A DNA stretch of 64,000 nucleotides from Bradyrhizobium sp. Rc3b (GCF_900114915.1 NZ_FOUS01000024.1:58782-122781); one strand, 5' to 3'; positions 34,814-44,240 are shown, counted from the stretch's first letter. Made by a program: numbers and translations. Notes: generated from the letters alone by a model not told the origin.

Positions 34814-35062
34814 TCACTTGGTATTGCTCATGCCCTTGCTGCTCTGGTTCGTCATGGTGCCGCCCTGGTCCGAGCCGGGACCGGAGCCGCCTTGGCCGGA
34901 AGGATCCGCGCCCTTCGAGGCCTTGGTGTTGGCGCCCGTGGTCTGCGAGGACGACATCGATGATCCGTGTTTCGCCTTGTGCGACTTGGCCTGTGCGGCG
35001 AGCGGCGCGGCGGCGAGGCCGGTGGCCAACATTGCGGTGAGAACGAGCTTGGCCGTTGTCAT
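34814..35062 (-). CDS. exported Ser/Gly/Lys-rich small protein
   Basis: 82 residues. Signal peptide MTTAKLVLTAMLATGLAAAP then AQAKS; the mature part is disordered (KSHKAKHGSSMSSSQTTGAN, GQGGSGPGSDQGGTMTNQSS). ATG 35060-35062 chosen by the signal peptide. An EcfG-like site (GGTT variant) lies 38-62 bases upstream. Composition recalls stress-induced cell-envelope or desiccation proteins; role unknown. Confidence 0.7.
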   Translation of the reverse strand: MTTAKLVLTAMLATGLAAAPLAAQAKSHKAKHGSSMSSSQTTGANTKASKGADPSGQGGSGPGSDQGGTMTNQSSKGMSNTK

Positions 35063-35099
35063 GCGGGGAACTCCCTGAGTTAAATTGACGCAGGCAGCC

Positions 35100-35124
35100 A
35101 ACCGCCATTTGCCGAAGGAGTTCC
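35100..35124 (-). promoter_or_regulatory. sigma-EcfG-type promoter (GGTT variant)
   Basis: Minus strand GGAAC (35124-35120), 16 bases, GGTT (35103-35100), giving about a 30-base leader to the start at 35062. Confidence 0.5.
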
Positions 35125-35156
35125 CGACAAACGCATCTGTCGCTCGCACGCGCGCT

Positions 35157-35414
35157 TCAAGATTGCTTGTCCTCAGCGAGGATGAACACGACGCCGGTGA
35201 GTGTCGCGCCGATCGCGAACGTCGTCACCAATGTGAGGGCGAAGACGATTACGGCCTGGCTTCCGCCGTGATCGAGCAGCCTGGCGACGGCGGGATTGGA
35301 CAGGATCAGCGCGAGACTGAAGGCGAGGCCGAGGGCTGCGCCCATCATCGCATGCGTCATCAGCTTGATGAGGCCGGTGGGAGAGATCAGGTCCGACGAC
35401 TTTTTTGCGCGCAT
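35157..35414 (-). CDS. small two-helix membrane protein
   Basis: 85 residues with two hydrophobic helices (MTHAMMGAALGLAFSLALIL and IVFALTLVTTFAIGATLTGV) and a short charged end (AEDKQS). The frame is open to 35474, but an exact GGAAC-N16-CGTT promoter lies at 35442-35466, which puts the transcript start near 35435. The upstream ATGs at 35474 and 35438 would then not be transcribed, so the ATG at 35412-35414 (MRAKKSS) is chosen. Function unknown. Confidence 0.7.
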   Translation of the reverse strand: MRAKKSSDLISPTGLIKLMTHAMMGAALGLAFSLALILSNPAVARLLDHGGSQAVIVFALTLVTTFAIGATLTGVVFILAEDKQS

Positions 35415-35441
35415 GGGAACTGCATCCCGAACTGACATGCA

Positions 35442-35466
35442 AACGCGGACGATATTCACCGGTTCC
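35442..35466 (-). promoter_or_regulatory. sigma-EcfG promoter, exact consensus
   Basis: Minus strand GGAAC (35466-35462), 16 bases, CGTT (35445-35442). Exact match to the alphaproteobacterial general stress consensus. It sits about 30 bases before the two-helix membrane protein start. Confidence 0.7.
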
Positions 35467-35556
35467 AAACGCATGAAGGAATTGTCATCACCGGCTTCAT
35501 CCGACGTTCATGCCGGGCCTGCGAGGATAAGCGTCGGCAAAACGGGAACATTCGAT

Positions 35557-35778
35557 ATGGGTAAGGTAGTCTTTCTTTACCGCTCGCTGGCCTATCGCAA
35601 CGCGGCTGCGGACATGCTGCGCAAGGCCCGCAAACTGCCGCGCGGCGCGGAGCGAAGTGCGGCCCGCCGCTACGCGAGGGCGCTACGCGATCTCGCTCAG
35701 ACGGAAGCCTGGCTCGAAGGCCGCCTTGCCGAGGAAGCGCGGCCGGCGCGGCAAACCAGGATGGCGGCGTCGGGCTAA
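35557..35778 (+). CDS. small basic helical protein, 73 aa
   Basis: Starts MGKVVFLYRSLAYRNAAADM and continues with Arg/Ala-rich helices (LRKARKLPRGAERSAARRYA). No signal or membrane segment. Its TAA (35776-35778) lies at the edge of a type B repeat. Function unknown. Confidence 0.6.
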   Translation: MGKVVFLYRSLAYRNAAADMLRKARKLPRGAERSAARRYARALRDLAQTEAWLEGRLAEEARPARQTRMAASG

Positions 35779-35879
35779 AGCATGATCCGGAAAAGTGCGC
35801 AGCGGTTTTCCGAAAAGATCATGCTCGAATAACGACCTAAAGCGCGATGACGATTCATCCTGATCGCATCGCGCTTCAG
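35776..35879. repeat. dispersed palindromic element, type B
   Basis: Modules TAAAGCATGATCCGGAAAAG / TTTTCCGAAAAGATCATG and AAAGCGCGATGACGATT / ATCGCATCGCGCTT. It exactly fills the gap between two convergent genes and includes both stop codons (35776-35778 and 35876-35878). Confidence 0.85.
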
Positions 35880-37360
35880 CCCGAGGCGCGTTGCAATTCG
35901 GCGGAGCCGGGGGCGTCGAATTTTCCGGGTGCGGTCGTCGCCGTCTTGCGTGTCAGCGGCACCTCGAGGCGGCACAACAGTCCTTCGGCTCGCCAATCGA
36001 ATTGCGCCTGTCCACCGAGCTGGGACTCGACGCTCGCAAGCAGGCTCCGCGTGCCGAAGCCGCGAGATTTCGGGGTCATGACGAGCGGACCGCCGGACTC
36101 TTCCCACCTCAGCGTCAGCAGCTGGTCCTCGACTTGCCAGCCGATCATGAGCCGTCCCGACCTGGTCGAGAGTGCGCCATACTTGGCCGAGTTGGTGAAG
36201 AGCTCGTGCAACGCGAGCGCCAGCGTCTGGGCCGTCGCCGGCACCAACTGGACCTCCGGACCCGCCAATACGATCTGGCCGCCGAGCGAATAGGGCGCAA
36301 GCTCCTCGTCGATCAGCTTGGAGAGCTCCGCGCCCTGCCAGCTCGACAGCGACAGGATGGTGTGCACGCGCGCCAGCGCGTTGATGCGTCCCTCGACGGC
36401 GTTGACATAGGCCTTGACCTCGTCGGCACGGGTGAGACGCACGATGGACTGCGCCAGCGCCAGCGCATTCTTGGCGCGATGATCGACTTCCCGCGCCAGC
36501 AGATTCTGCCGTTCCTCGGCTCGCTTGCGTTCGGTGATGTCCACGGTGACACCGCTCACGCGCACGACACGACCGCTGTCGTCGACCGTCGCGGCCGCCG
36601 TGCCGACGCACCAGCGCACCTCACCGTCGGGCCGCACAATGCGAAACTCGGTCTCATAGGCCCGCGTGCCCTTGAACTCGGCGATCGCCTTGCGCAACTG
36701 ATCGACGTCGTCGGGATGCAACAGCGCCTGAACGTTGGCCGGATTGACCTCGAAGCTCTCCGGGCCGACGCCAAAGATGCGATATTGCCCCTCGTCCCAC
36801 ATCCAGTCGCCGCTGATCCAGTCCCAATCCCAGGAGCCCATCTTGCCGGCGGCGATCGCCATGCTGCGCCGCTGCTCGCTTTCGCGCAGCTTCGCGGTGG
36901 AGTTCTCCAGTTCCGCGGTGCGCGCGCGGACGCGGTCCTCGAGCTCCTGGTTCAGCCGTTCCAGCTCGCGGGTCTTGCGGTACAGCTCGGCAAACACCTT
37001 GATCTTGGCGCGCAGCACCTCCGGCACGACCGGGACCGGCACGTAGTCGACCGCGCCCATCTCGTAGCCGCGCAACCGGTCGATGTCGCTGACCTGGATG
37101 GCGGAGATGAAGATCATCGCGGTCTTCTGGAAGCGCGGATGCTCGCGGATCATCGCGGCGAGCTCGAAGCCGTCGAGCTCGGGCATGCAGACGTCGACCA
37201 GGATCACCGCGATCTCGGTCTTGAGCAGCACCTCCAGCGCCTCGCGTCCGGACGAAGCGATCACGAGGTTCTCGCCGAGTTCCTTCAGGATCACCTCATA
37301 GGCGAGCAGCTTGGCCGGCTGGTCGTCGACAAGCAGGATGTTGACCTTTTCGTGGTCCAT
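35876..37360 (-). CDS. response regulator-PAS-HWE histidine kinase
   Basis: 494 residues: REC domain (1-125) with phospho-Asp56 (ILVDVCMPELDG), a short coiled coil, a PAS/PAC domain (about 165-285) and an HWE-type kinase domain. The phospho-His lies in REVDHRAKN near residue 292, the N-box in LHELFTNSAKYG near 385. Cytoplasmic. HWE kinases often feed the PhyR general-stress pathway in alphaproteobacteria. It lies 13 bases downstream of the multi-HAMP kinase on the same strand, so the two are probably co-expressed and may exchange phosphate through the REC domain. Confidence 0.88.
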   Translation of the reverse strand: MDHEKVNILLVDDQPAKLLAYEVILKELGENLVIASSGREALEVLLKTEIAVILVDVCMPELDGFELAAMIREHPRFQKTAMIFISAIQVSDIDRLRGYEMGAVDYVPVPVVPEVLRAKIKVFAELYRKTRELERLNQELEDRVRARTAELENSTAKLRESEQRRSMAIAAGKMGSWDWDWISGDWMWDEGQYRIFGVGPESFEVNPANVQALLHPDDVDQLRKAIAEFKGTRAYETEFRIVRPDGEVRWCVGTAAATVDDSGRVVRVSGVTVDITERKRAEERQNLLAREVDHRAKNALALAQSIVRLTRADEVKAYVNAVEGRINALARVHTILSLSSWQGAELSKLIDEELAPYSLGGQIVLAGPEVQLVPATAQTLALALHELFTNSAKYGALSTRSGRLMIGWQVEDQLLTLRWEESGGPLVMTPKSRGFGTRSLLASVESQLGGQAQFDWRAEGLLCRLEVPLTRKTATTAPGKFDAPGSAELQRASG

Positions 37361-37373
37361 TCGCGGGCCCAAC

Positions 37374-40300
37374 TCAGCGGTGCAGCCACATGCGGATCGC
37401 AAGCAGCAATTGATCGGTGTTGACGGGTTTGGCGAGGTAATCGGACGCGCCGGCTTCGAGGCATTTTTCCCGGTCACCCTTCATCGCCTTGGCGGTCAGC
37501 GCGATGATCGGAAGGCGGGCGAAGGCCGGGTTTTCGCGAATGACGCCGATGGTCTGGTAGCCATCCATCTGCGGCATCATGATGTCCATCAGAACGATGG
37601 CGATCTCCGGATTGGATTCGACCAGGGTGACGGCTTCACTGCCGGTCGTGGCAGTCAGCACCTTCATGCCGCGCCGTTCCAGCACGCTCGACAGCGCGAA
37701 GATGTTGCGGGCGTCGTCGTCGACGAGAAGCGCGGTCTTGCCGATCAAATCCTCGTCGGAACTGTTCAGCTTCTCCAGCATGCGCTGCTTCTCGACCGGA
37801 AGCTCCGTGATCACGCGGTGCAGGAACAGCGCGGTCTCGTCGAGCAGACGCTCGGGCGATTCGACGCCCTTGACCACGATGCTGCGCGCCATGGTGTGGA
37901 GTTCCGCATCCTCCTCCGCCGAAAGCTCGCGGCCGGTGAAGACCACCACCGGAACGTTCGACAGCGCCTCGTCGTTGCGGATCTGGTCCAGCACCTCGAA
38001 GCCGCTCATGTCGGGCAGCCGGAGGTCGAGCACCACGCAGTCGCAGGGCGCCTCGCGCAGCGTCGAGAGCGCGCCGGCGCCGGTGTCGGTCGTCACGATC
38101 TCGATGTCGTCGTGGTGCAGCAGCTCGCGGATCGAAAGCTGCTCGGCCTCGTTGTCCTCGACGATCAGGAGCCGCTTGCGCCTGGGACGCGCATATTCCT
38201 TGATCTGCGTCAGCGCGGCCGAGACGCCCTCGGTCGTCGTCGGCTTGTTGACGAAGGAGAACGCGCCACGGGCCAGCGCATGCTGGCGGTCCTCGTCGAG
38301 CGTGATGATCTGCACGGGGATGTGGCGCGTCAGAGGATTGTGCTTGAGCTGGCTCAGCACGGTCCAGCCGAGCATGTCAGGCAGGAACACGTCGAGCGAG
38401 ACTGCTCTCGGCTGGTACTGCTTGGCAAGCTCCAGCGCCTCGGCGCCGCGGCCGGCGACCAGAACCTTGAATCCCTTGTCGCGCGCGAGGTCGACCAGCA
38501 CACGTGCATAATGCGGGTCGTCCTCGACGATCAGGAGGATGCTGTCGCCAGGCTCGAGGTTGAGCCGGTCGTCGGGAAGCTGCTCGATGACGCGCTGCTG
38601 CTCCGGCGCGGCCGGCTGCAGCGCCGGCGGCTGGTTGTATTGCTGCGGCGCGGGTGCGGCGCGCGGCGCGAGCGTCGGGCCGGAATATTTGAGCGGCAGA
38701 TACAGCGTGAACGACGAGCCCTTGCCTGGCGAGCTGCGCAGATGAATCTCGCCGCCGAGCAGGCTTGCCAGTTCGCGACTGATCGCAAGCCCAAGGCCAG
38801 TGCCGCCATATTTCCGGCTGGTGCCGGCGTCGGCCTGCTGGAACGCCTCGAAGATCAGCTTCTGCTTCTCCAGGGGAATGCCGATGCCGGTGTCGGACAC
38901 TTCGAACGCGATCACCGCCGGCGCGGAGTTCAGTACCGGATGATCCGTTCCCCAGCCGCCGACCGCGGCGGCGACATTGAGGCGCACCTCGCCTTCGGCG
39001 GTGAACTTGAAGGCGTTGGAGAGCAGGTTCTTCAGCACCTGTTGCAGGCGCTTGGAGTCGGTGACGATGCTGCGTGGGAGGGCCGGATCGACGTCGATCT
39101 TGAATGACAGATTGCGGTTGTCCGCCTCATGCCGGAACGGCCGTCCGACGGTCTCCAGCAGGTTCGCGGTCAGGATTTCCTCGGCGTCGACCGTCACCGT
39201 GCCGGATTCGATCTTGGACAGATCCAGAATGTCGCTGATGAGATTAAGCAGGTCGGTGCCGGCGCCGTGGATGGTGCGGGCGAATTCGACCTGCTTGGCC
39301 GAGAGGTTGCCGTCCGGATTGTCGGTGAGCTGCTGTCCGAGGATCAGGATCGAGTTCAGCGGCGTGCGCAGCTCGTGGCTCATATTGGCGAGGAATTCGG
39401 ACTTGTACTTCGAGGTCAGCGCGAGCTCGGTCGCCTTTTCCTCGAGGGCGCGGCGAGCCTGCTCGATCTCCTGGTTCTTGCGCTCGACCTCGACGTTGCG
39501 CTCGGCGAGCTGCTGTGCCTTCTGTTCGAGCTGGTCGTTGGTCTGCTGCAATTCGCGCTGCTGGGTCTGGAGTTCGCCGGCAAGCTGCTGCGACTGCTTG
39601 AGCAGGCCTTCGGTCTGCATGGTCGCTTCGATCGAATTGAGCACGATGCCGATGGAGTCGGTGAGCTGCTCCAGGAAAGTCATCTGCGAGGTCGTGAAGG
39701 AGACGAGCGAGGCGAGCTCGATCACGGCCTTGACCTGGCCCTCGAACAGCACCGGTAGCACGACGAGGTTCTTCGGCGCGACCCGGAACAGCGCCGAGTT
39801 GATCGGCACCGCGTCGGACGGAATGTCGGCGACCACGCGCGGCCGCTTGTCGAGCGCGCACTGGCCGATCAAGCCGTCGCCGAACTGCAGCACGCGCTGA
39901 TACGGGTAGATGCCGTCACTGGCATAGGAGGCCAGCAGCAGGAGCTGCGGATTGTCCTCGCTCTCGACCTGGTAGATCACGCCGGTATGGGCGTTCACCA
40001 GCGGCGACAGCTCGGTGAGCAGCAGCCGGCCCACCGTGGTGAGGTCGCGCTGGCCTTGCAGCATGTTGGTGAATTTGGCGAGGTTGGTCTTCAGCCAGTC
40101 CTGCTCGGTGTTCACGTCCGTCGTGAGACGGAGGTTCGTGATCATCGTGTTGATGTTGTCTTTCAGCTCGGCGAGCTCGCCGCGGGCGTCGACCTGGATC
40201 GACCGCGTCAGATCGCCTTTGGTCACGGCGGTCGCGACTTCCGCGATCGCGCGCACCTGCGAGGTGAGGTTGGCCGCGAGCAGGTTGACGTTACCAGTGA

Positions 40301-43300
40301 GGTCCTTCCAGGTGCCGGCGGCGCGGGGCACGTCGGCCTGGCCGCCGAGCCGGCCTTCGACGCCGACCTCGCGTGCCACCGACGTCACCTGGTCGGCGAA
40401 GGTCGCGAGCGTCTCGGTCATGTTGTTGATGGTATCGGCGAGAGCGGCGACTTCGCCCTTGGATTTCACAGTGAGGTTCTGCTTGAGGTCGCCGTTGGCG
40501 ACCGCGGTCACAACCTTGACGATGCCGCGGACCTGCTCGGTCAGGTTCGCCGCCATGAAGTTGACGGTGTCGGTGAGATCCTTCCAGGTGCCGGCGACGC
40601 CGGGCACCTGGGCCTGGCCGCCGAGCTCGCCCTCGGTGCCGACCTCGCGCGCCACGCGCGTGACTTCGCCGGCGAAGGCGTTGAGCTGGTCCACCATGGT
40701 GTTGATGGTGTTCTTCAGCTCGAGGATTTCGCCCTTCACGTCGACGGTGATCTTGCGGGACAAGTCACCGCGCGCGACCGCCGTGGTCACTTCGGCGATG
40801 TTGCGGACCTGGGTGGTGAGGTTCGCCGCCAGCAGGTTGACGTTGTCGGTCAGATCCTTCCAGGTGCCGCCGACGCCGGGCACGACGGCCTGACCGCCGA
40901 GCCGGCCTTCGGTGCCGACCTCGCGCGCCACGCGCGTCACTTCGGCGGCGAAGGAGCGCAGCTGCTCGACCATGGTGTTCAAGGTGTCCTTGAGCAGCAG
41001 GATCTCGCCGCGCACGTCCACCGTGATCTTCTTCGACAGGTCGCCGCCGGCGATGGCGGTCGCGACCTCCGCGATGTTGCGGACCTGGGCCGTGAGGTTC
41101 GAGGCCATGAAGTTGACGTTGTCGGTGAGGTCCTTCCAGGTGCCGGCAACGCCGGGCACTTCGGCCTGACCGCCGAGCTTGCCTTCGGTGCCGACCTCGC
41201 GCGCCACGCGCGTCACTTCGCCGGCAAAGCCGTTGAGCTGGTCCACCATGGTGTTGATGGTGTTCTTCAGCTCGAGGATTTCGCCCTTCACGTCGACGGT
41301 GATCTTGCGCGACAGGTCGCCGCGCGCCACGGCGGTGGTCACTTCGGCGATGTTGCGGACCTGGGCGGTGAGGTTGCCGGCCATTGAGTTCACGGAGTCC
41401 GTCAAGTCCTTCCAGGTGCCGGCGACGCCGGGCACGTTGGCCTGTCCGCCGAGGCGGCCTTCGGTGCCGACCTCGCGCGCCACGCGCGTCACCTCGCCCG
41501 CGAAGCGGTTGAGCTGGTCGACCATCGTGTTCAGCGTGTCCTTGAGCTGAAGGATCTCGCCGCGCACGTCCACGGTGATCTTGCGCGACAGGTCGCCGCC
41601 GGCGATCGCGGTCGCGACCTCGGCGATGTTGCGAACCTGGGCGGTGAGGTTGCCCGCCATCGAGTTCACGGAGTCGGTCAAGTCCTTCCAGGTGCCGGCA
41701 ACGCCGGGCACGCCGGCCTGGCCGCCGAGCTTGCCGTCGGTGCCGACCTCGCGGGCGACGCGCGTGACTTCGCCGGCGAAGGCGTTGAGCTGGTCGACCA
41801 TGGTGTTGAGCGTTTCCTTCAGCTGAAGGATTTCGCCCGACACGTTCACCGTGATCTTCTTCGACAGATCGCCCTTGGCGACCGCGGTCGCGACCTCGGC
41901 GATGTTGCGGACCTGGCCGGTGAGGTTCGAGGCCATCGAGTTGACGCTGTCGGTGAGGTCCTTCCAGGTGCCGCCGACGCCGCGCACGACGGCCTGGCCG
42001 CCGAGCTTGCCTTCGGTGCCGACCTCGCGCGCGACGCGCGTGACCTCGCCGGCGAAGGCGTTGAGCTGGTCCACCATGGTGTTGATGGTGTCCTTCAGCT
42101 CCAGGATCTCACCGCGCACGTCCACCGTGATCTTCTTCGACAAATCGCCGCCGGCAACTGCCGTCGTCACTTCCGCGATGTTGCGGACCTGCGCGGTCAG
42201 GTTCGAGGCCATCGAATTGACGCTTTCGGTGAGGTCCTTCCAGGTGCCGGCGACGCCGAGCACGTTGGCCTGGCCGCCGAGCCGGCCCTCGGTGCCGACC
42301 TCGCGTGCGACGCGCGTCACTTCGCCGGCAAAGGCGTTGAGCTGGTCGACCATGGTGTTGAGCGTCTCCTTCAGCTGAAGGATTTCGCCCGAGACGTTCA
42401 CCGTGATCTTCTTCGAGAGGTCGCCGCTCGCGATGGCGGTGGCGACGTCGGCGATGTTGCGGACCTGCGCGGTCAGGTTCGAGGCCATGAAGTTGACGTT
42501 GTCGGTGAGGTCCTTCCAGGTGCCGGCGACGCCAGGCACCTGCGCCTGGCCGCCGAGCTTGCCTTCGGTGCCGACCTCGCGCGCCACGCGGGTCACTTCC
42601 GAGGCGAACGAGTTGAGCTGGTCCACCATGGTGTTGATGGTGTCCTTCAGCTCCAGGATCTCGCCGCGCACGTCCACCGTGATCTTGCGCGAGAGGTCGC
42701 CGCGCGCCACGGCGGTGGTGACGTTGGCGATGTTGCGAACCTGCGCGGTCAGGTTGCCGCACATCGCGTTGACGGAGTCGGTCAGGTCCTTCCAGGTGCC
42801 GGCGACGCCGGGCACGATCGCCTGGCCGCCGAGCTTGCCGTCGGTGCCGACCTCGCGCGCCACGCGCGTCACTTCGGAGGCGAAGGAGCGGAGCTGGTCC
42901 ACCATCGTGTTGATGGCTTCCTTGAGCTGGAGGATCTCGCCGCGGACGTCGACCGTGATCTTCTTGGAGAGGTCGCCGTTGGCGACCGCGATCGTCACCT
43001 CGGCGATGTTGCGAACCTGGTTGGTCAGGTTGTTCGCCATCGAGTTGACGCTCTCGGTAAGGTCCTTCCAGACGCCGGTCACCTCAGGCACCTGGGCCTG
43101 GCCGCCGAGCTTGCCTTCGGTGCCGACCTCGCGCGCCACGCGCGTCACCTCGGAGGTGAACACGCCGAGCTGCTTGATCATGGTGTTGACGATGGTCGCC
43201 GACTGCAGGAATTCGCCCCGGAGCGGACGGCCATCGACGTCGAGCTTGACGGTCTGAAGCAGGTCGCCTTGCGCCACCGCGGCGACCGCACGCGTCACCT

Positions 43301-43670
43301 CGCGGGTCGGCCACAGCAGATCGTCGATCAGCGTGTTGACGGAGCCTTCCATGTCGGCCCAGGAGCCGGAGGCGAGGCCGAATTTCACGCGCTGGCGCGT
43401 CTTGCCCTCGCGGCCGACCACCTGGCCGACCAGCTCGAGCTGCTGCGCCATGCGCTGGTTGGCGGCGATGATTTCATTAAAAGTGTCGGCGATCTTGCCG
43501 TCGATGCCGAGATAGTCGCCGCTCATCCGGACGGAGAAATCGCCGCTACGCATGGCCTGCAGGGCGAGCAGCAATTCGGCCCGGGAATCCGGATCCGATA
43601 CACCATTGGGTTTTGGCTTTGGGACGCGACGACCGGACCGTGATGCAGATCCGGGATCGAGGTCGCTCAT
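37374..43670 (-). CDS. soluble multi-HAMP hybrid histidine kinase with three receivers
   Basis: 2098 residues, no membrane helix. Eleven HAMP repeats of 92 residues run from about residue 175 to 1187, each with a VAREVGTEGKLGGQA, a TWKDLTDSVN and a GDLSKKITVDVRGEI part, preceded by one divergent unit. Then GAF (about 1215-1345), coiled coil, HisKA with FLANMSHELRTPLNS (His about 1431), HATPase (about 1507-1650) and three receivers from about 1710, 1832 and 1973, each with its Asp (LDVFLPDM, LDLRLPDM, MDIMMPQMDG). It resembles the poly-HAMP kinases of bacteria and fungi (Nik1/Os-1 type). Start ATG 43668-43670 follows GGGGGAAT. Input signal unknown. Confidence 0.92.
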   Translation of the reverse strand: MSDLDPGSASRSGRRVPKPKPNGVSDPDSRAELLLALQAMRSGDFSVRMSGDYLGIDGKIADTFNEIIAANQRMAQQLELVGQVVGREGKTRQRVKFGLASGSWADMEGSVNTLIDDLLWPTREVTRAVAAVAQGDLLQTVKLDVDGRPLRGEFLQSATIVNTMIKQLGVFTSEVTRVAREVGTEGKLGGQAQVPEVTGVWKDLTESVNSMANNLTNQVRNIAEVTIAVANGDLSKKITVDVRGEILQLKEAINTMVDQLRSFASEVTRVAREVGTDGKLGGQAIVPGVAGTWKDLTDSVNAMCGNLTAQVRNIANVTTAVARGDLSRKITVDVRGEILELKDTINTMVDQLNSFASEVTRVAREVGTEGKLGGQAQVPGVAGTWKDLTDNVNFMASNLTAQVRNIADVATAIASGDLSKKITVNVSGEILQLKETLNTMVDQLNAFAGEVTRVAREVGTEGRLGGQANVLGVAGTWKDLTESVNSMASNLTAQVRNIAEVTTAVAGGDLSKKITVDVRGEILELKDTINTMVDQLNAFAGEVTRVAREVGTEGKLGGQAVVRGVGGTWKDLTDSVNSMASNLTGQVRNIAEVATAVAKGDLSKKITVNVSGEILQLKETLNTMVDQLNAFAGEVTRVAREVGTDGKLGGQAGVPGVAGTWKDLTDSVNSMAGNLTAQVRNIAEVATAIAGGDLSRKITVDVRGEILQLKDTLNTMVDQLNRFAGEVTRVAREVGTEGRLGGQANVPGVAGTWKDLTDSVNSMAGNLTAQVRNIAEVTTAVARGDLSRKITVDVKGEILELKNTINTMVDQLNGFAGEVTRVAREVGTEGKLGGQAEVPGVAGTWKDLTDNVNFMASNLTAQVRNIAEVATAIAGGDLSKKITVDVRGEILLLKDTLNTMVEQLRSFAAEVTRVAREVGTEGRLGGQAVVPGVGGTWKDLTDNVNLLAANLTTQVRNIAEVTTAVARGDLSRKITVDVKGEILELKNTINTMVDQLNAFAGEVTRVAREVGTEGELGGQAQVPGVAGTWKDLTDTVNFMAANLTEQVRGIVKVVTAVANGDLKQNLTVKSKGEVAALADTINNMTETLATFADQVTSVAREVGVEGRLGGQADVPRAAGTWKDLTGNVNLLAANLTSQVRAIAEVATAVTKGDLTRSIQVDARGELAELKDNINTMITNLRLTTDVNTEQDWLKTNLAKFTNMLQGQRDLTTVGRLLLTELSPLVNAHTGVIYQVESEDNPQLLLLASYASDGIYPYQRVLQFGDGLIGQCALDKRPRVVADIPSDAVPINSALFRVAPKNLVVLPVLFEGQVKAVIELASLVSFTTSQMTFLEQLTDSIGIVLNSIEATMQTEGLLKQSQQLAGELQTQQRELQQTNDQLEQKAQQLAERNVEVERKNQEIEQARRALEEKATELALTSKYKSEFLANMSHELRTPLNSILILGQQLTDNPDGNLSAKQVEFARTIHGAGTDLLNLISDILDLSKIESGTVTVDAEEILTANLLETVGRPFRHEADNRNLSFKIDVDPALPRSIVTDSKRLQQVLKNLLSNAFKFTAEGEVRLNVAAAVGGWGTDHPVLNSAPAVIAFEVSDTGIGIPLEKQKLIFEAFQQADAGTSRKYGGTGLGLAISRELASLLGGEIHLRSSPGKGSSFTLYLPLKYSGPTLAPRAAPAPQQYNQPPALQPAAPEQQRVIEQLPDDRLNLEPGDSILLIVEDDPHYARVLVDLARDKGFKVLVAGRGAEALELAKQYQPRAVSLDVFLPDMLGWTVLSQLKHNPLTRHIPVQIITLDEDRQHALARGAFSFVNKPTTTEGVSAALTQIKEYARPRRKRLLIVEDNEAEQLSIRELLHHDDIEIVTTDTGAGALSTLREAPCDCVVLDLRLPDMSGFEVLDQIRNDEALSNVPVVVFTGRELSAEEDAELHTMARSIVVKGVESPERLLDETALFLHRVITELPVEKQRMLEKLNSSDEDLIGKTALLVDDDARNIFALSSVLERRGMKVLTATTGSEAVTLVESNPEIAIVLMDIMMPQMDGYQTIGVIRENPAFARLPIIALTAKAMKGDREKCLEAGASDYLAKPVNTDQLLLAIRMWLHR
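40140..43160 (-). repeat. tandem 276-bp coding repeats (HAMP array)
   Basis: Eleven in-frame units of 276 bases inside the hybrid kinase. Neighbouring units differ mainly in a few positions (for example GTEGKLGGQA against GTDGKLGGQA or GTEGRLGGQA), so the DNA is highly repetitive and prone to unequal crossover or assembly collapse. Confidence 0.9.
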
Positions 43671-43805
43671 ACTGATTCCCCCGCAGGTGTCGGCCGAATC
43701 CACGGCAAGACGCAATTGTCAAAATAGAGCGTCAGCCAAATTCGAAATCAAGCGCCAACGTGTGACGCGAGGTATGGAACCTGTCTTGCTCAGCCCGACG
43801 GCATT

Positions 43806-43830
43806 AACCGCAATCCGCTGAATTGGTTCC
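43806..43830 (-). promoter_or_regulatory. sigma-EcfG-type promoter (GGTT variant) before the kinase gene
   Basis: Minus strand GGAAC (43830-43826), 16 bases, GGTT (43809-43806). It would give a leader of about 130 bases to the kinase start at 43670. On the other strand GGAAC at 43898 with 17 bases to GGTT is a weaker candidate for the exported protein at 43947. Confidence 0.4.
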
Positions 43831-43946
43831 ATTGGGGTCCAAAAAAGAAACGGCATCGGCGACCCGCCCCATTGTCGGTCCCCGGAAGGCCCCTTCGGAA
43901 CGGAGCGCCGAGCCTCGCGGTTAGCCCCAAAACAGGGAGAAGGGAT

Positions 43947-44240
43947 ATGAAAGCAGGACTTGCTGCGATCGTCGTCATGCTGTTTGCCGGGTCAGCCTTG
44001 GCACAGGGCGGGGCGCCCAGCGGCCGGGGGTCGATGACCGGCGATCCCGCCGCGAGCTCCGCCAGCCCGAAGGCGGATTCACCGACCACGGGGGCGGCGA
44101 CCCGGTCGAACCCGAGCGGAAGCGGCACCTCATCTTCGGGCGGCAAGGATGACAATGGCGATGCGGGTCGGGACAAGATGCCGGAGAGCGATCGCACCGT
44201 GCGGCCGCAGAGCCAGCAACATCATCCGAACTCCAAGTAA
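43947..44240 (+). CDS. exported disordered protein, 97 aa
   Basis: Signal peptide MKAGLAAIVVMLFAGSALAQ, then a Ser/Gly/Asp-rich low-complexity region (SGSGTSSSGGKDDNGDAGRD). ATG 43947 follows GGGAGAAGGG. No domain recognised; composition is like other small exported proteins in this block (34814, 45379). Confidence 0.7.
   Translation: MKAGLAAIVVMLFAGSALAQGGAPSGRGSMTGDPAASSASPKADSPTTGAATRSNPSGSGTSSSGGKDDNGDAGRDKMPESDRTVRPQSQQHHPNSK

Noticed and set aside
37311..39107. A 598-codon plus-strand frame, and others at 39987-41387 and nearby
   Set aside because: Shadows of the giant kinase; the peptide is Arg/Gln/Ala-rich with no domain.
40140..43160. Regular 276-bp repeats as a CRISPR or satellite array
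   Set aside because: The repeats are long, in frame and encode HAMP domains; there are no spacers.
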